DNA of 64,000 nucleotides from Paludibacteraceae bacterium (lineage in GTDB: Bacteria; Bacteroidota; Bacteroidia; Bacteroidales; Paludibacteraceae), in NCBI GenBank assembly GCA_017938155.1, contig JAGBCD010000036.1, positions 1 through 64,000 of the forward strand, written 5' to 3'. The translations under genes and the position numbers were made by a program. Positions 47,267 to 56,959 of this stretch are shown in pieces (position 1 is the first letter of the stretch; each line of letters opens with the position of its first letter). The notes below the pieces were generated by a model that was not told the DNA's origin, did not search any database, and was given only the letters and a program-made list of their open reading frames with translations.

Positions 47267-48568
47267 ATGAATATGAAACTTTCAGACAGAAGTATAGCCG
47301 TAATTGGTTTAGGCTATGTAGGATTGCCTTTGGCAATTGAATTTGGCAAAAAGTACCGTGTAATAGGTTTTGATGTAAACAAAGCACGTGTTGAAGAATT
47401 GGAACGTGGTGAAGATCACACGTTAGAAGCCGACTTGGTAGGCATGAAAGAAGCATGTACCACTTGGCAAAGTACTCAAAAAATAGGTTTGTCGTTCAGT
47501 TGCAATGCAGAGGATTTGCATCAGGTGAACACTTACATAGTAACTGTTCCTACGCCAATTGATGACTTCAACAATCCCGATTTGCTTCCTTTGCTCAAAG
47601 CGAGTGAGACAATTGGTAAGACGTTGCACAAGGGTGATATAGTGATTTATGAATCGACTGTATATCCTGGATGTACCGAAGAGGATTGTGTTCCTGTATT
47701 GGAGAAACACTCTGGTTTGACCTTCAATGTTGATTTCTTCTGTGGTTATAGTCCTGAGCGTATCAATCCAGGAGATAAGATCAATACATTAACAAAGATT
47801 AAAAAGATCACATCAGGTTCAACACCTGAGATTGCAGACTTGGTAGATGCCTTGTACAATTCTATTCTTTTGAATGGTACCCACAAGGCTCCTAACATGA
47901 AAGTGGCGGAGGCAGCTAAAGCCGTAGAGAATAGTCAACGTGACGTGAACATCTCTTTCATGAACGAGTTGGCTCTAATATGTGACCGTGTGGGTATTGA
48001 CACCAATGATGTGATAGAGGCAGCAGGTACGAAATGGAACTTCCTCAAGTACCGTCCAGGTTTGGTAGGTGGTCATTGCATATCTGTCGATCCATACTAT
48101 TTGGCACACAAAGCAAAGGCATTGGGATATGATCCTCAAGTCATCTTGTCGGGTCGTGCAGTAAACAACTCCATTGCTAAGTTTATCGCAGACAAGACAT
48201 TGAAGTTGATGATTCAAAAGGACCATAAGATCAAAGACTCGAACGTTTTGATTTTGGGTGTCACCTTCAAGGAGAATTGTCCAGACTGCCGTAACACGAA
48301 AGTCGTCGATATAGCCAACGAGTTGGAAGATTTTGGTTGTTTGGTTGACATATACGACCCATGGGCAAGTCCTGAGGTTGTAAAGCATGAGTATGGTAAG
48401 GAATTGCTGAGTGCTATTGACCCAGAGAAATCCTACGCAGCTATTATTGCCTGTGTGAGTCATGAGCAATTTTTGACATTTGACTTTAAGAAATACAAAG
48501 CGCAAGGTGCTGTCATCTTTGACGTCAAGAATTTTGTTGACCGCAGCGTAGTAGATAGCAGACTGTAG
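47267..48568 (+). CDS. Nucleotide-sugar dehydrogenase (TviB/WbpO-type)
   Basis: The product is 433 residues. It has an N-terminal Rossmann fold I-A-V-I-G-L-G-Y-V-G-L-P, a central dimer domain, and the catalytic Cys in G-G-H-C-I-S-V-D-P-Y-Y near 270. It resembles UDP-N-acetylhexosamine 6-dehydrogenases (Vi antigen TviB, WbpO), which make UDP-HexNAcA with two NAD. Long stretches such as S-P-E-R-I-N-P-G-D follow the family. ATG 47267 is used; ATG 47273 would be two codons shorter. It heads the polysaccharide cluster after the 47159 promoter. It is separated from the rest by a repeat element. Confidence 0.9.
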   Translation: MNMKLSDRSIAVIGLGYVGLPLAIEFGKKYRVIGFDVNKARVEELERGEDHTLEADLVGMKEACTTWQSTQKIGLSFSCNAEDLHQVNTYIVTVPTPIDDFNNPDLLPLLKASETIGKTLHKGDIVIYESTVYPGCTEEDCVPVLEKHSGLTFNVDFFCGYSPERINPGDKINTLTKIKKITSGSTPEIADLVDALYNSILLNGTHKAPNMKVAEAAKAVENSQRDVNISFMNELALICDRVGIDTNDVIEAAGTKWNFLKYRPGLVGGHCISVDPYYLAHKAKALGYDPQVILSGRAVNNSIAKFIADKTLKLMIQKDHKIKDSNVLILGVTFKENCPDCRNTKVVDIANELEDFGCLVDIYDPWASPEVVKHEYGKELLSAIDPEKSYAAIIACVSHEQFLTFDFKKYKAQGAVIFDVKNFVDRSVVDSRL

Positions 48569-48569
48569 G

Positions 48570-48756
48570 GAATTAAGAATTTTGTAAATTCGCTCAGCGA
48601 ATAATCGTTCAAGCGAATGCGAGATAAGAATTAAGATTTACCAATTACCAATAACCAATAACGACCTTGCCGCGTGAAACAGCGAAGCGGTGAAACAAGC
48701 ATCTTTGATGCGTGAAACCCTGAAACTTTGTTACAGCGCCACAGGTGCGATGAAAC
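48570..48756 (+). repeat. Composite dispersed repeat upstream of ugd
   Basis: It holds a 27-bp sequence (48570-48596) found inverted at 60772-60798, an ACCAATA-like AT-rich run (about 48638-48662), and a 57-bp block (48675-48731) found again in direct orientation at 60705-60761 with three mismatches. TGAAAC occurs at 48675, 48691, 48713, 48721 and 48751. Small inverted sequences (GCATC/GATGC; CGCC/GGTG) lie between the copies. It fills the 206-bp gap between the two dehydrogenase genes. Confidence 0.85.
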
Positions 48757-48774
48757 TTTAGAATTGAAAATAAG

Positions 48775-50013
48775 ATGACTATAGCAGTAGCAGGAACAGG
48801 TTATGTAGGTTTATCAATAGCCACATTGTTGTCACAGCATCATCGTGTATTGGCTGTGGATATTCTGCCTGAAAAGGTAGAGATGATTAATCATCGTGAG
48901 TCTCCTATACAAGATGAGTATATAGAGCGATATTTTGCGGAGAAGTCATTAGACTTGACAGCCACCATAGATGCAGAATGGGCATATCGTGAGGCATCAT
49001 ACGTCGTCATAGCGACTCCAACCAATTATGATAGTCAAAAGAATTATTTTGACACATCTGCTGTTGAATCGGTCATTCAGACGGTGATGCGTGTCAATCC
49101 CGATGCTATTATGATTATCAAATCAACTATTCCAGTTGGTTATACTCATTCCATCCGTCAGAAGTTTGAGACAGAGAACATATTATTTTCTCCAGAATTT
49201 TTGCGTGAGTCGAAAGCTTTGTATGACAATCTATACCCTTCTCGCATCATTGTAGGAACGGATGTCAACAATCCTCGTTTGTTGGAGGCTGCTCATATTT
49301 TTGCCGACATGCTTCAAGAAGGAGCATTGAAAGAAGACATTGACACTTTGTTTATGGGATTTACCGAAGCAGAAGCGGTGAAGTTGTTTGCGAATACCTA
49401 TTTGGCTCTTCGCGTGAGTTATTTCAACGAATTGGATACTTATGCAGAGATGAAAGGTTTGGATACTCAGTCTATCATCAATGGTGTATGTCTTGATCCT
49501 CGCATTGGTACTCACTATAATAACCCTTCATTCGGTTATGGTGGATATTGTCTGCCCAAAGACACGAAGCAGTTGTTAGCCAACTATCAAGATGTACCTG
49601 AAAACTTGATTGAAGCGATAGTGGAGAGCAATCGTACACGTAAGGACTTCATAGCCGATCGTGTATTGGCTAAGGCGGGTTATTATGACTATTACAACAA
49701 CGGTACTTTTGATGCTCGTGAAGAACACGCATGTACCATAGGTGTTTATCGTTTGACGATGAAATCCAATTCCGACAATTTCCGCCAATCGAGTATCCAA
49801 GGTATTATGAAACGTGTCAAGGCCAAAGGTGCTCAAGCGATTATATACGAGCCCACCTTGCCTGATGGTTCTACTTTCTTCGGTTCACTGGTGGTAAATG
49901 ATTTGGAGAAATTCAAGCATTCTTCTCAAGCTATTATCGCAAATCGTTATGATAATTGTTTGGAAGATGTGAAAGACAAAGTGTACACACGTGATATTTT
50001 TAGGCGTGATTAG
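48775..50013 (+). CDS. ugd: UDP-glucose 6-dehydrogenase
   Basis: At 412 residues, this is Ugd size. It has an N-terminal Rossmann motif [12 protein letters not shown], then [23 protein letters not shown], and catalytic Cys in Y-G-G-Y-C-L-P-K-D near 262. It oxidises UDP-glucose to UDP-glucuronate. The cluster therefore has two distinct dehydrogenases, this one and the TviB type, suggesting two different uronic acids in the polymer. It starts 18 bp after the dispersed repeat. Confidence 0.95.
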   Translation: MTIAVAGTGYVGLSIATLLSQHHRVLAVDILPEKVEMINHRESPIQDEYIERYFAEKSLDLTATIDAEWAYREASYVVIATPTNYDSQKNYFDTSAVESVIQTVMRVNPDAIMIIKSTIPVGYTHSIRQKFETENILFSPEFLRESKALYDNLYPSRIIVGTDVNNPRLLEAAHIFADMLQEGALKEDIDTLFMGFTEAEAVKLFANTYLALRVSYFNELDTYAEMKGLDTQSIINGVCLDPRIGTHYNNPSFGYGGYCLPKDTKQLLANYQDVPENLIEAIVESNRTRKDFIADRVLAKAGYYDYYNNGTFDAREEHACTIGVYRLTMKSNSDNFRQSSIQGIMKRVKAKGAQAIIYEPTLPDGSTFFGSLVVNDLEKFKHSSQAIIANRYDNCLEDVKDKVYTRDIFRRD

Positions 50014-50029
50014 TTTTTAGGGTATAGTG

Positions 50030-51385
50030 ATGCCGCAAGGAGTAGAACAAATAGGAAAGAAAGATATCATTTGGAGTTATGCTGCTACCATCTTCATGGT
50101 AGGTGCAGGTGTATTGTTGCTTCCATTTATCTTGAATCAGATGTCTGCAGAGACTGTGGGTATCTGGAATATTTTTCAGACGATTACCTCTCTGGTTATG
50201 CTGTTGGATTTTGGTTTTCGTCCTTCTTTTGGTCGTAATATCAGTTATATCTTTTCGGGTGTGAAGAGTCTTCAGGTGGATGGAGTGGATGTCACGCAGT
50301 CCAGTGATGTGGATTATTCGCTATTGAAAGGGACCTTGAAGGCGATGCGCACTTTTTATCGCAGGATAGCCTTGGTGGTATTGTTGCTACTTGCCAGTGC
50401 AGGAAGTGTATATTATGCATATATCTTGCGCAAGTACACTGGTGATATTGTTGATGCATGGATAGCGTGGGTTCTATTGATAGGAATCAATTGTTATAAC
50501 CTATACACGATGTATTATGAGGCATTGTTGTTAGGTAAGGGGTATGTGAAACGTAGCCAACAAATAACGATTGTTGCTCAAGTGATTTATTTATTGGTTG
50601 CCATCGGTATGATTTATTCGGGTTGTGGTTTGACTGCTATTGTAGGAGCTCAGTTATTGGCAACCATTATCCGTCGGATTTTGACTTATCGTGTTTTCTT
50701 TACTAAGGAGTTGTGCAAACAATTGGAGCGTGTTGATGAACAAGACTGGCGGATGGTATTACGTGCGATTTATCCGAATGCGGTCAAAGTGGGTTTGACT
50801 CACATCGGAGGATTTTTGATAAATAAATCGTCTATTCTATGCGGTACCTTGTTTTTGTCTTTGGAGCAGGTAGCATGTTATGGCATCACTTTGCAAGTAA
50901 TGGAAGTATTAGCGCGTTGTGGTGCGGTTACGTATCAATCCTATACTCCCCGACTGGCCCAATGTCGTGCAGCAGCAGACCTCAAACAGTTGACGCGTTA
51001 TTATGGATACAGTATTGCCAGTTTGTTTGTAGTCTTTTTGGTAGGGGGAAGTTTGTGGTTAGGGATTGGTAATGAGTTGTTGCAATGGATAGGCAGTGAG
51101 ACGCGTTTTGTTCCCAACATCATGTTGTGTGCGATGTTATTGTTCAGTTTATTGGAGCAAAACCATGCCATATCAGCAGGTTTTATTATGGCAGACAATA
51201 AGATACCGTTTTTCATACCATCTTTGTTGAGTGGAGCGGGGACAATCATTTTGTTGGTTATCTTTGTTGTGGTATTGGATTGGGGTATGTGGGGAATGAT
51301 TTTGGCCCCAGGTTTGACTCAATTGGTATATCAAAACTGGAAATGGCCGAGTATGATTATTAAAGAATTGCGCAGTGCAAGATGA
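50030..51385 (+). CDS. Wzx-type polysaccharide flippase
   Basis: From ATG 50030 the product is 451 residues. GTG 50027 would add one residue. About 12-14 membrane helices follow the MATE/Wzx (MVF) pattern, beginning D-I-I-W-S-Y-A-A-T-I-F-M-V-G-A-G. It has no obvious extra domains. It flips undecaprenyl-linked oligosaccharide repeat units to the outer face of the inner membrane. The context (PGT, GTs, Wzy) supports this. It overlaps the next gene by 4 bp (ATGA). Confidence 0.87.
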   Translation: MPQGVEQIGKKDIIWSYAATIFMVGAGVLLLPFILNQMSAETVGIWNIFQTITSLVMLLDFGFRPSFGRNISYIFSGVKSLQVDGVDVTQSSDVDYSLLKGTLKAMRTFYRRIALVVLLLLASAGSVYYAYILRKYTGDIVDAWIAWVLLIGINCYNLYTMYYEALLLGKGYVKRSQQITIVAQVIYLLVAIGMIYSGCGLTAIVGAQLLATIIRRILTYRVFFTKELCKQLERVDEQDWRMVLRAIYPNAVKVGLTHIGGFLINKSSILCGTLFLSLEQVACYGITLQVMEVLARCGAVTYQSYTPRLAQCRAAADLKQLTRYYGYSIASLFVVFLVGGSLWLGIGNELLQWIGSETRFVPNIMLCAMLLFSLLEQNHAISAGFIMADNKIPFFIPSLLSGAGTIILLVIFVVVLDWGMWGMILAPGLTQLVYQNWKWPSMIIKELRSAR

Positions 51386-52368
51386 AGCAAAAGATACCAT
51401 ATGTGATATTGGGTTCTACTGATTACTATTCAGTAGCATATTGTGATGTACTGGGGATGGAGGATGTCATCTATTGTTCTCGTTTTACGGACAGACAGAC
51501 TTCGTTTTGGAGTCGTTTATTGACTCGTTTGACTTTTCATCCGTTGGTAAATCGTTATATAAAGACACCCTTCAAATCATGGGTGTACCCAAGGATGCTG
51601 GAGTTGCCGTATGATAGCGATGCGCCTATTTGCTTTTTGTTTTTTGAGTGTTGGTATTCGATTTTCACCACTTCTTATATGGAGTACTTGCGTTCAAAAT
51701 ATCCCAAGGCAACGTTTGTTTTGTATCTACAAGATTTGGTTCGTACCAATCCCGCTTTTGATATATCGGTTTTGCGTCACACGTTTGACCATATCTTGTC
51801 CTATGACCCCACTGATAGCAAGAGGTATGGATTGCATTACTACCCTACACCTTATTCACGTTTTCCTATAGCAAACGCGCCTATTGAATATGACATCTGT
51901 TTTGTGGGTCATGCCAAAGATCGTTTGCATGAGTTGTTGCATGTTTATGAACAATGTACCGCCGTTGGTTTGCGTTGTGCCTTTTATATACAGGGTGTTC
52001 GTGAGGAAGATAAGCAATACCAAGATACGATTGTGTACAACCATCCTATTCGTTATGTGGACAACCTGTCTTTGGTCGTTCGTTCGCGTTGTGTGTTGGA
52101 GATAGGACAACATGGAGGTACCAGCAATAGTTTACGTCAATGGGAAGCTATCATGTACGATAAGCATCTGCTAACCAATCATCGTGGTGTAGTGACTGCC
52201 CTATGGTACAACGAGCGTTACGTTCATCTGTTGGATGACTTGCATGGCAAAGACGATTATATGAGGTTGAAAGAATCGTTGCAGATACATGTGGACTATT
52301 CCAATGAGATAAAAGATAGTTTATCACCCAAGCACTTGCTTGCATATATAGATGGATTGATAAAATGA
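51382..52368 (+). CDS. Putative glycosyltransferase, GT-B-like
   Basis: The product has 328 residues and no membrane helix. It has a first half with few conserved marks and a second half with V-G-H-A-K-D-R-L-H-E-L-L and Y-I-Q-G-V-R-E-E-D, then C-V-L-E-I-G-Q-H-G-G-T-S-N-S-L-R and E-A-I-M-Y-D-K-H. This resembles the nucleotide-sugar domain of GT-B enzymes from LPS gene clusters. I could not name a CAZy family. It lies between flippase and polymerase, with 4-bp overlaps on both sides. That tight packing supports a role in building the repeat unit. Confidence 0.68.
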   Translation: MKQKIPYVILGSTDYYSVAYCDVLGMEDVIYCSRFTDRQTSFWSRLLTRLTFHPLVNRYIKTPFKSWVYPRMLELPYDSDAPICFLFFECWYSIFTTSYMEYLRSKYPKATFVLYLQDLVRTNPAFDISVLRHTFDHILSYDPTDSKRYGLHYYPTPYSRFPIANAPIEYDICFVGHAKDRLHELLHVYEQCTAVGLRCAFYIQGVREEDKQYQDTIVYNHPIRYVDNLSLVVRSRCVLEIGQHGGTSNSLRQWEAIMYDKHLLTNHRGVVTALWYNERYVHLLDDLHGKDDYMRLKESLQIHVDYSNEIKDSLSPKHLLAYIDGLIK

Positions 52369-53660
52369 TGTTGTATTTGCCTTTCATATATTATAGTTTG
52401 TTGTTGCTTTATATCCTTCGCAAGCAGGGATTGAGTATCGCTGCATGTATGGTTGGTGTATATATGGTGACATCGTTTTTGTCTATCTTTTTGTATCATT
52501 TCACCGACTCGTTTGAGGACCTAACTATTTCTGTGGCTCCTGCTATCATGTACTGCATTGTGCCGACATTGGTAATATGGCCTTTTTATCGATTTAACAG
52601 CAATATCAAGCGTGAGATTTCGTGCAACAACACCAGAGTTTTTGATATCCTATCGTATATCATGATTGGTTGTTTTGTGTTCAGTGTCTTGTTTTATGCT
52701 TCCGACTTGCTATACCTTCGTAACGTAGGTTTGGATATAGGTTCCCTTCGTGGTGATGAGGACTATTTGGCACGAGGTTCTCAGTCCCAGTCATCGGGTA
52801 TCCTGCGCATGATAAGTAGTATATGCAATGCTATCGGTAGCATGTCGTCTATATCGTTGATATTATGTTTTTATAGTATCTGTTTTATGAAACGTAAGGC
52901 ATGGTTCAATGCATTATTGTTTTTGAGTTCCATGTCTTGTATTATCGTAGGTATCGTATCCATTGACCGTTCTATTATATTCTATTGGATCATTCGATTG
53001 ATATTTATATTTGTCATGTTCATTCCCTATTTTTCCAAACAAACACGGCGCATCATTACCATCAGTTCGCTGGGTATTTTGGGTATTGTAGGTATTTATT
53101 TGATAGTGCTTACCCTATCGCGTTTTGGTAGCGAATCCATCAACTCGATCTTGTACTATTTTGGTCAAAACTATTTATATTTTTGTTGGTATTGGGACAA
53201 TTATGTTCCTCCTGTAACGAACTATGGTTTTTTCTGTCCTATTATCAGTCACTTCTTTTTGGACTGGGGATATCCTGTAGATGCGGTACCATTTGGTTTG
53301 TTGGTAAGTGATTCGGTAGGATATTTTGTGAACGTGTTCTATACCTTCATGGGTAGTATCATGTTATATTTAGGCAAAAGTTGGATTGTTCCATTGAGTA
53401 TGGTGTTTATTGTATTGACCTTGTTGTTTATACGTAAAGATAACAAGATTACATTATATGATTTGATTTTTGTCTTTTTGTGGGCTCAGATTCCTTATTG
53501 CGGTGTTATTCTATACTTGTACACGGAATATGTGTATGCCATGGGCTTCATGTTTGTGTTGTTGTACTGCATATGGGCACGTAGACGTGAGGGAGCACAA
53601 GGTTTGAAGGAATCGTCGGGTCCGTTTGTATATCATATCATCGAAGAAAAGAAAGAATGA
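52365..53660 (+). CDS. Wzy-type O-antigen/polysaccharide polymerase
   Basis: A 431-residue polytopic protein with about ten to twelve hydrophobic helices and a large loop about 250-310, the usual architecture of Wzy. Wzy proteins are poorly conserved, so the call rests on topology and its position between Wzx and glycosyltransferase genes. It would join lipid-linked repeat units in the periplasm. It overlaps the preceding and following genes by 4 bp each. Confidence 0.72.
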   Translation: MMLYLPFIYYSLLLLYILRKQGLSIAACMVGVYMVTSFLSIFLYHFTDSFEDLTISVAPAIMYCIVPTLVIWPFYRFNSNIKREISCNNTRVFDILSYIMIGCFVFSVLFYASDLLYLRNVGLDIGSLRGDEDYLARGSQSQSSGILRMISSICNAIGSMSSISLILCFYSICFMKRKAWFNALLFLSSMSCIIVGIVSIDRSIIFYWIIRLIFIFVMFIPYFSKQTRRIITISSLGILGIVGIYLIVLTLSRFGSESINSILYYFGQNYLYFCWYWDNYVPPVTNYGFFCPIISHFFLDWGYPVDAVPFGLLVSDSVGYFVNVFYTFMGSIMLYLGKSWIVPLSMVFIVLTLLFIRKDNKITLYDLIFVFLWAQIPYCGVILYLYTEYVYAMGFMFVLLYCIWARRREGAQGLKESSGPFVYHIIEEKKE

Positions 53661-54787
53661 AACGTATACTTCATATAGCGCCTGGTATGGATTATGGCGG
53701 TATAGCATCGTTCATACTGAACTACTATTCTCATTTTCCAGTAGGAAGTGTTCAGATGGATGTGTTGGGTGTATTTTCCGCGGATGCACCTCGTCGTGAG
53801 CAATTGGAAAAATTGGGCGGTCGGTATTCCTATGTAGGCACGTTCAGCAATATGCATCTATTGCGCAATATTATCGCATGGACTCGTTTTATCCGTCAAG
53901 GTAAGTATGATGTTGTGCACAGTCATTGCAATTTGGTGGGTGCTTGGATCGTGTTGGCAGCATGGATAGCTGGTGTACCAATCCGCGTGACTCATTCTCA
54001 TAGTACGGGTTTGCTCAGTGGTAGTTTTATACAGCGCTGTTATGTAGGGCTGCGTCGTTGGATGATAAAGTGCCTTTCTACGCATTGTTTGGCATGTAGT
54101 CATGATGCTGGAATTGTTATGTATGGAAAGAATTTGAGTTTTGATGTACTCAACAATGGCATTGAAGTAGAAGAGTTTATAGACTCAGAAACGATAGATT
54201 TGAGTGATTTGCGTCAAGAATTGTCTATTCCTGTTGGGCATCGAGTATATACGTTGGTTGCTCGCATTAGTGAAGTAAAGAATCATGATTTTGCAGTAGA
54301 TATTTTTCGATGGATACATCAGATGGACCCCTCTGCAATTTTGTTGATTGGCGGTGCAGGTGGTGAGAATGATCCCACCGAGCGTCATTCTCCTACAGGT
54401 CCAGCAATGCATCGTAAGATACATGACTATGGTTTGGAATCACATGTTCGTATTGTAGGTCCTCGTAAGGATATGAAAGCCATCTACGCATTGACTGACT
54501 GCTGGTTGTTTCCTTCGTTGTACGAAGGTTTTTCGATAGCCTTATTGGAGTTGCAAGCATCGAGTATTCCAACTATCGTTTCGGATCGTGTAACGCGAGA
54601 TTCTGATATAGGATTGGATTTGCTAACGTTTGTGTCATTGGATGAGTCGCCACAGGTTTGGGCTCAATTGGCATGCGCTACTCACAAAAGCATGTTGGGA
54701 CATGAGACTATCTTATCTGCCTTCAAGAAACGTTCATTGGATGTAGAATCCAACGTATCACAACTGGCACATATTTATGGAATTTAA
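53657..54787 (+). CDS. Glycosyltransferase, GT4 family
   Basis: The product is 376 residues of GT-B fold. The start M-D-Y-G-G-I-A-S-F-I-L-N-Y-Y is a GT4 N-terminal donor/acceptor loop. The second half has L-V-A-R-I-S-E-V-K-N-H and the nucleotide-binding E-x7-E, here P-S-L-Y-E-G-F-S-I-A-L-L-E. The sugar and linkage cannot be deduced. It is cytoplasmic, perhaps membrane-associated. The 4-bp overlap with the polymerase gene shows translational coupling. Confidence 0.9.
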   Translation: MKRILHIAPGMDYGGIASFILNYYSHFPVGSVQMDVLGVFSADAPRREQLEKLGGRYSYVGTFSNMHLLRNIIAWTRFIRQGKYDVVHSHCNLVGAWIVLAAWIAGVPIRVTHSHSTGLLSGSFIQRCYVGLRRWMIKCLSTHCLACSHDAGIVMYGKNLSFDVLNNGIEVEEFIDSETIDLSDLRQELSIPVGHRVYTLVARISEVKNHDFAVDIFRWIHQMDPSAILLIGGAGGENDPTERHSPTGPAMHRKIHDYGLESHVRIVGPRKDMKAIYALTDCWLFPSLYEGFSIALLELQASSIPTIVSDRVTRDSDIGLDLLTFVSLDESPQVWAQLACATHKSMLGHETILSAFKKRSLDVESNVSQLAHIYGI

Positions 54788-54800
54788 GAAAATATAGTAT

Positions 54801-55787
54801 ATGCTCATTAGTTTTATCATACCCGTTTATAATGCCTTGCCTTATTTGGAGCATTGTGTTCGTAGTATCTTGCAGCAAAGTTATCGCAAGATAGAAGTCA
54901 TCTTGATAGATGATGGTTCTACGGATGATTCTGGTTTGTTGTGCGATCGTCTTGCACAGGAAGATGCGCGCATCCGCGTTCTACATCAAGCTAACCAAGG
55001 ATTGTCTGCCACACGTAATAATGGAATCAAAGCAGCTCAAGGAGATTACGTTGTATGCGTGGACAGCGATGACTACTGGTGGGCTAATGATGATTTGGCT
55101 TATTTGGTTTCAATGGTTCAGTCCAATCCTTTGTTGGAAGTGATTGGATTCAATTGCCGTTATTACTATTCCGAATCCTCTCGTGTAGTAGATTGGCAAC
55201 CTTACGATGCTCAATTGGCATTGGAGAGCAGCATGCAAAAAGCCTTTTGTCTGTTGAATGCTTCAGGTACAGTCCCCATGTCTGCGTGTATGAAACTGAT
55301 TAAACGAGAGACGTTGTTGAAACATAACCTATTTTTCCCTATTGGTTTGATAGGAGAAGATATTCCTTGGTTTGTTGATTTGGTAGAGCATATTCAATCC
55401 TGTTGCTTTGTCAATCGTTATGTGTATGTCTATCGTCAAAATGTTTCCAATTCTATCACGCAGTCGCATGTAGATAAACGTTTTGAGCATTTGATGTACA
55501 TTATTGAGAGCGAAGTAGAGAAAGTTGGCAAGCGGAATATAGAATCCGCCACAAAAGATTCTCTCTATTCATTCTTGGCCTATGAGTTGAGTATTCTCTA
55601 CTCCATCGTGGCAGACACGAAAGATGCAGAGAACAACCGTAAGCGATTGGGTAGATATGCATGGTTGTTGCAATACACGACCAATCCCAAAGTAAAGAAG
55701 GCATCTTATGTCCATCGTTTGATAGGTTTGCGTGGCATGGAATGGGTGCTTCGCATATATAATAAAATGCGTGAACGCATCAAATAA
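54801..55787 (+). CDS. Glycosyltransferase, GT2 family
   Basis: A GT-A enzyme of 328 residues. The N-terminal start S-F-I-I-P-V-Y-N-A-L-P-Y-L-E-H-C is typical of GT2. The metal-binding D-S-D-D near 91 (V-C-V-D-S-D-D) and the acceptor motif G-E-D-I-P (about 188) follow. A helical C-terminal third is present. It adds one sugar of the repeat unit; the donor is unknown. It is 13 bp after the previous gene. Confidence 0.93.
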   Translation: MLISFIIPVYNALPYLEHCVRSILQQSYRKIEVILIDDGSTDDSGLLCDRLAQEDARIRVLHQANQGLSATRNNGIKAAQGDYVVCVDSDDYWWANDDLAYLVSMVQSNPLLEVIGFNCRYYYSESSRVVDWQPYDAQLALESSMQKAFCLLNASGTVPMSACMKLIKRETLLKHNLFFPIGLIGEDIPWFVDLVEHIQSCCFVNRYVYVYRQNVSNSITQSHVDKRFEHLMYIIESEVEKVGKRNIESATKDSLYSFLAYELSILYSIVADTKDAENNRKRLGRYAWLLQYTTNPKVKKASYVHRLIGLRGMEWVLRIYNKMRERIK

Positions 55788-55800
55788 TAGTTAGGAATAT

Positions 55801-56952
55801 ATGTCGAAATTGAAACTGATACGTTGTTCTACCATTCCCCTTTCGTTGAATATCTTCTGCAAGGGGCTTTTGGAGCATTTATCTCAAGACTATGAAGTGG
55901 TAGCCTTATCGTCTCCGGGTAAGGATTTGGACGAGGTACGTATTCGTGAAGGCGTTCGTACCATTGGGGTAGCAATGGAACGCAAGATATCGTTGTGGCG
56001 TGACCTTCTTTCGTTGTTGCGTTTGATAGCTGTCTTTCGCCGCGAGCGTCCTGATGTGGTGCATAGTATGACTCCTAAGGCAGGTCTATTGTGCATGTTG
56101 GCAAGCAAACTGACCGGAGTACCAGTACGTATTCACACGTTTACGGGTTTGGTCTTTCCTACTGTTTCGGGTTGGAAGCAAAAAATATTGATAGCCACCG
56201 ACCGCATCACATGTGGGTGTGCGACCCATGTCATTCCCGAGGGCGAAGGAGTGAAAAATGATTTATTGAAGTATGGCATCACCAGCAAGCCGCTACAGGT
56301 GCTGGGATATGGTAATATACGTGGTATAGATTTGAATTATTATCGTTGTGATGAATCAATACAAGGACAAGCGCAAGAGATACGGCAACGTTATGATAAT
56401 GCTTTTATTTTTTTGTATGTAGGGCGTATTTTGGATGAGAAAGGCATTAGAGAATTGGCTACTGCCTACAAACGTTTTGACGAGGCGCATGCACATAGTC
56501 GATTGTTATTGGTAGGTCCAATTGATACACAAGGGGGCTTGGATTCCGAGACCTTATCCATGATATTAGAGCACCCACATATTGAGCAGATAGGTTTCCT
56601 ACCAGATGTTCGAGCCTATTATGCAGCCAGTGATTGTTTTGTTTTTCCAAGTTATCGTGAAGGATTTCCAAATGTAGTAATCGAAGCGGGCGCTATGTCA
56701 TTGCCTTGTATAGTAACCGACATCAATGGCTCGAGAGAGATTATACAACATAACAAGACCGGTTTAGTGGTAGAAGTGAAAAATGAGACAGCATTGTATG
56801 AAGCAATGGAGTATATGTACACACATCCTATAGAAGCAAAGCAAATGAGTGCACAAGCTTGTACATGGGTCAAAGAGCACTATGAACAGTCATATGTATG
56901 GAGTTGTTTGGAGACGTACTATAAACAAGTCATAAAAGAAAAAATGAAATAA
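55801..56952 (+). CDS. Glycosyltransferase, GT4 family (PglA/CapM-like)
   Basis: The product is 383 residues. It has R-P-D-V-V-H-S-M-T-P-K-A-G, V-R-I-H-T-F-T-G-L-V-F-P, L-Y-V-G-R-I-L-D-E-K-G and the donor-site E-x7-E in P-S-Y-R-E-G-F-P-N-V-V-I-E-A. The H-S-M-T-P-K-A-G segment is shared by PglA/CapM-like transferases that extend a bacillosamine-type or GalNAc-linked carrier. Together with the phosphoglycosyl transferase gene two genes on, it may add the second sugar. The substrate is not proven. Confidence 0.9.
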   Translation: MSKLKLIRCSTIPLSLNIFCKGLLEHLSQDYEVVALSSPGKDLDEVRIREGVRTIGVAMERKISLWRDLLSLLRLIAVFRRERPDVVHSMTPKAGLLCMLASKLTGVPVRIHTFTGLVFPTVSGWKQKILIATDRITCGCATHVIPEGEGVKNDLLKYGITSKPLQVLGYGNIRGIDLNYYRCDESIQGQAQEIRQRYDNAFIFLYVGRILDEKGIRELATAYKRFDEAHAHSRLLLVGPIDTQGGLDSETLSMILEHPHIEQIGFLPDVRAYYAASDCFVFPSYREGFPNVVIEAGAMSLPCIVTDINGSREIIQHNKTGLVVEVKNETALYEAMEYMYTHPIEAKQMSAQACTWVKEHYEQSYVWSCLETYYKQVIKEKMK

Positions 56953-56959
56953 AAGTCAG

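Noticed and set aside
48675..48756. Possible CRISPR-like array of TGAAAC units
   Set aside because: The units are 6 bp and the intervals are irregular and repeated elsewhere, so this is a dispersed repeat.
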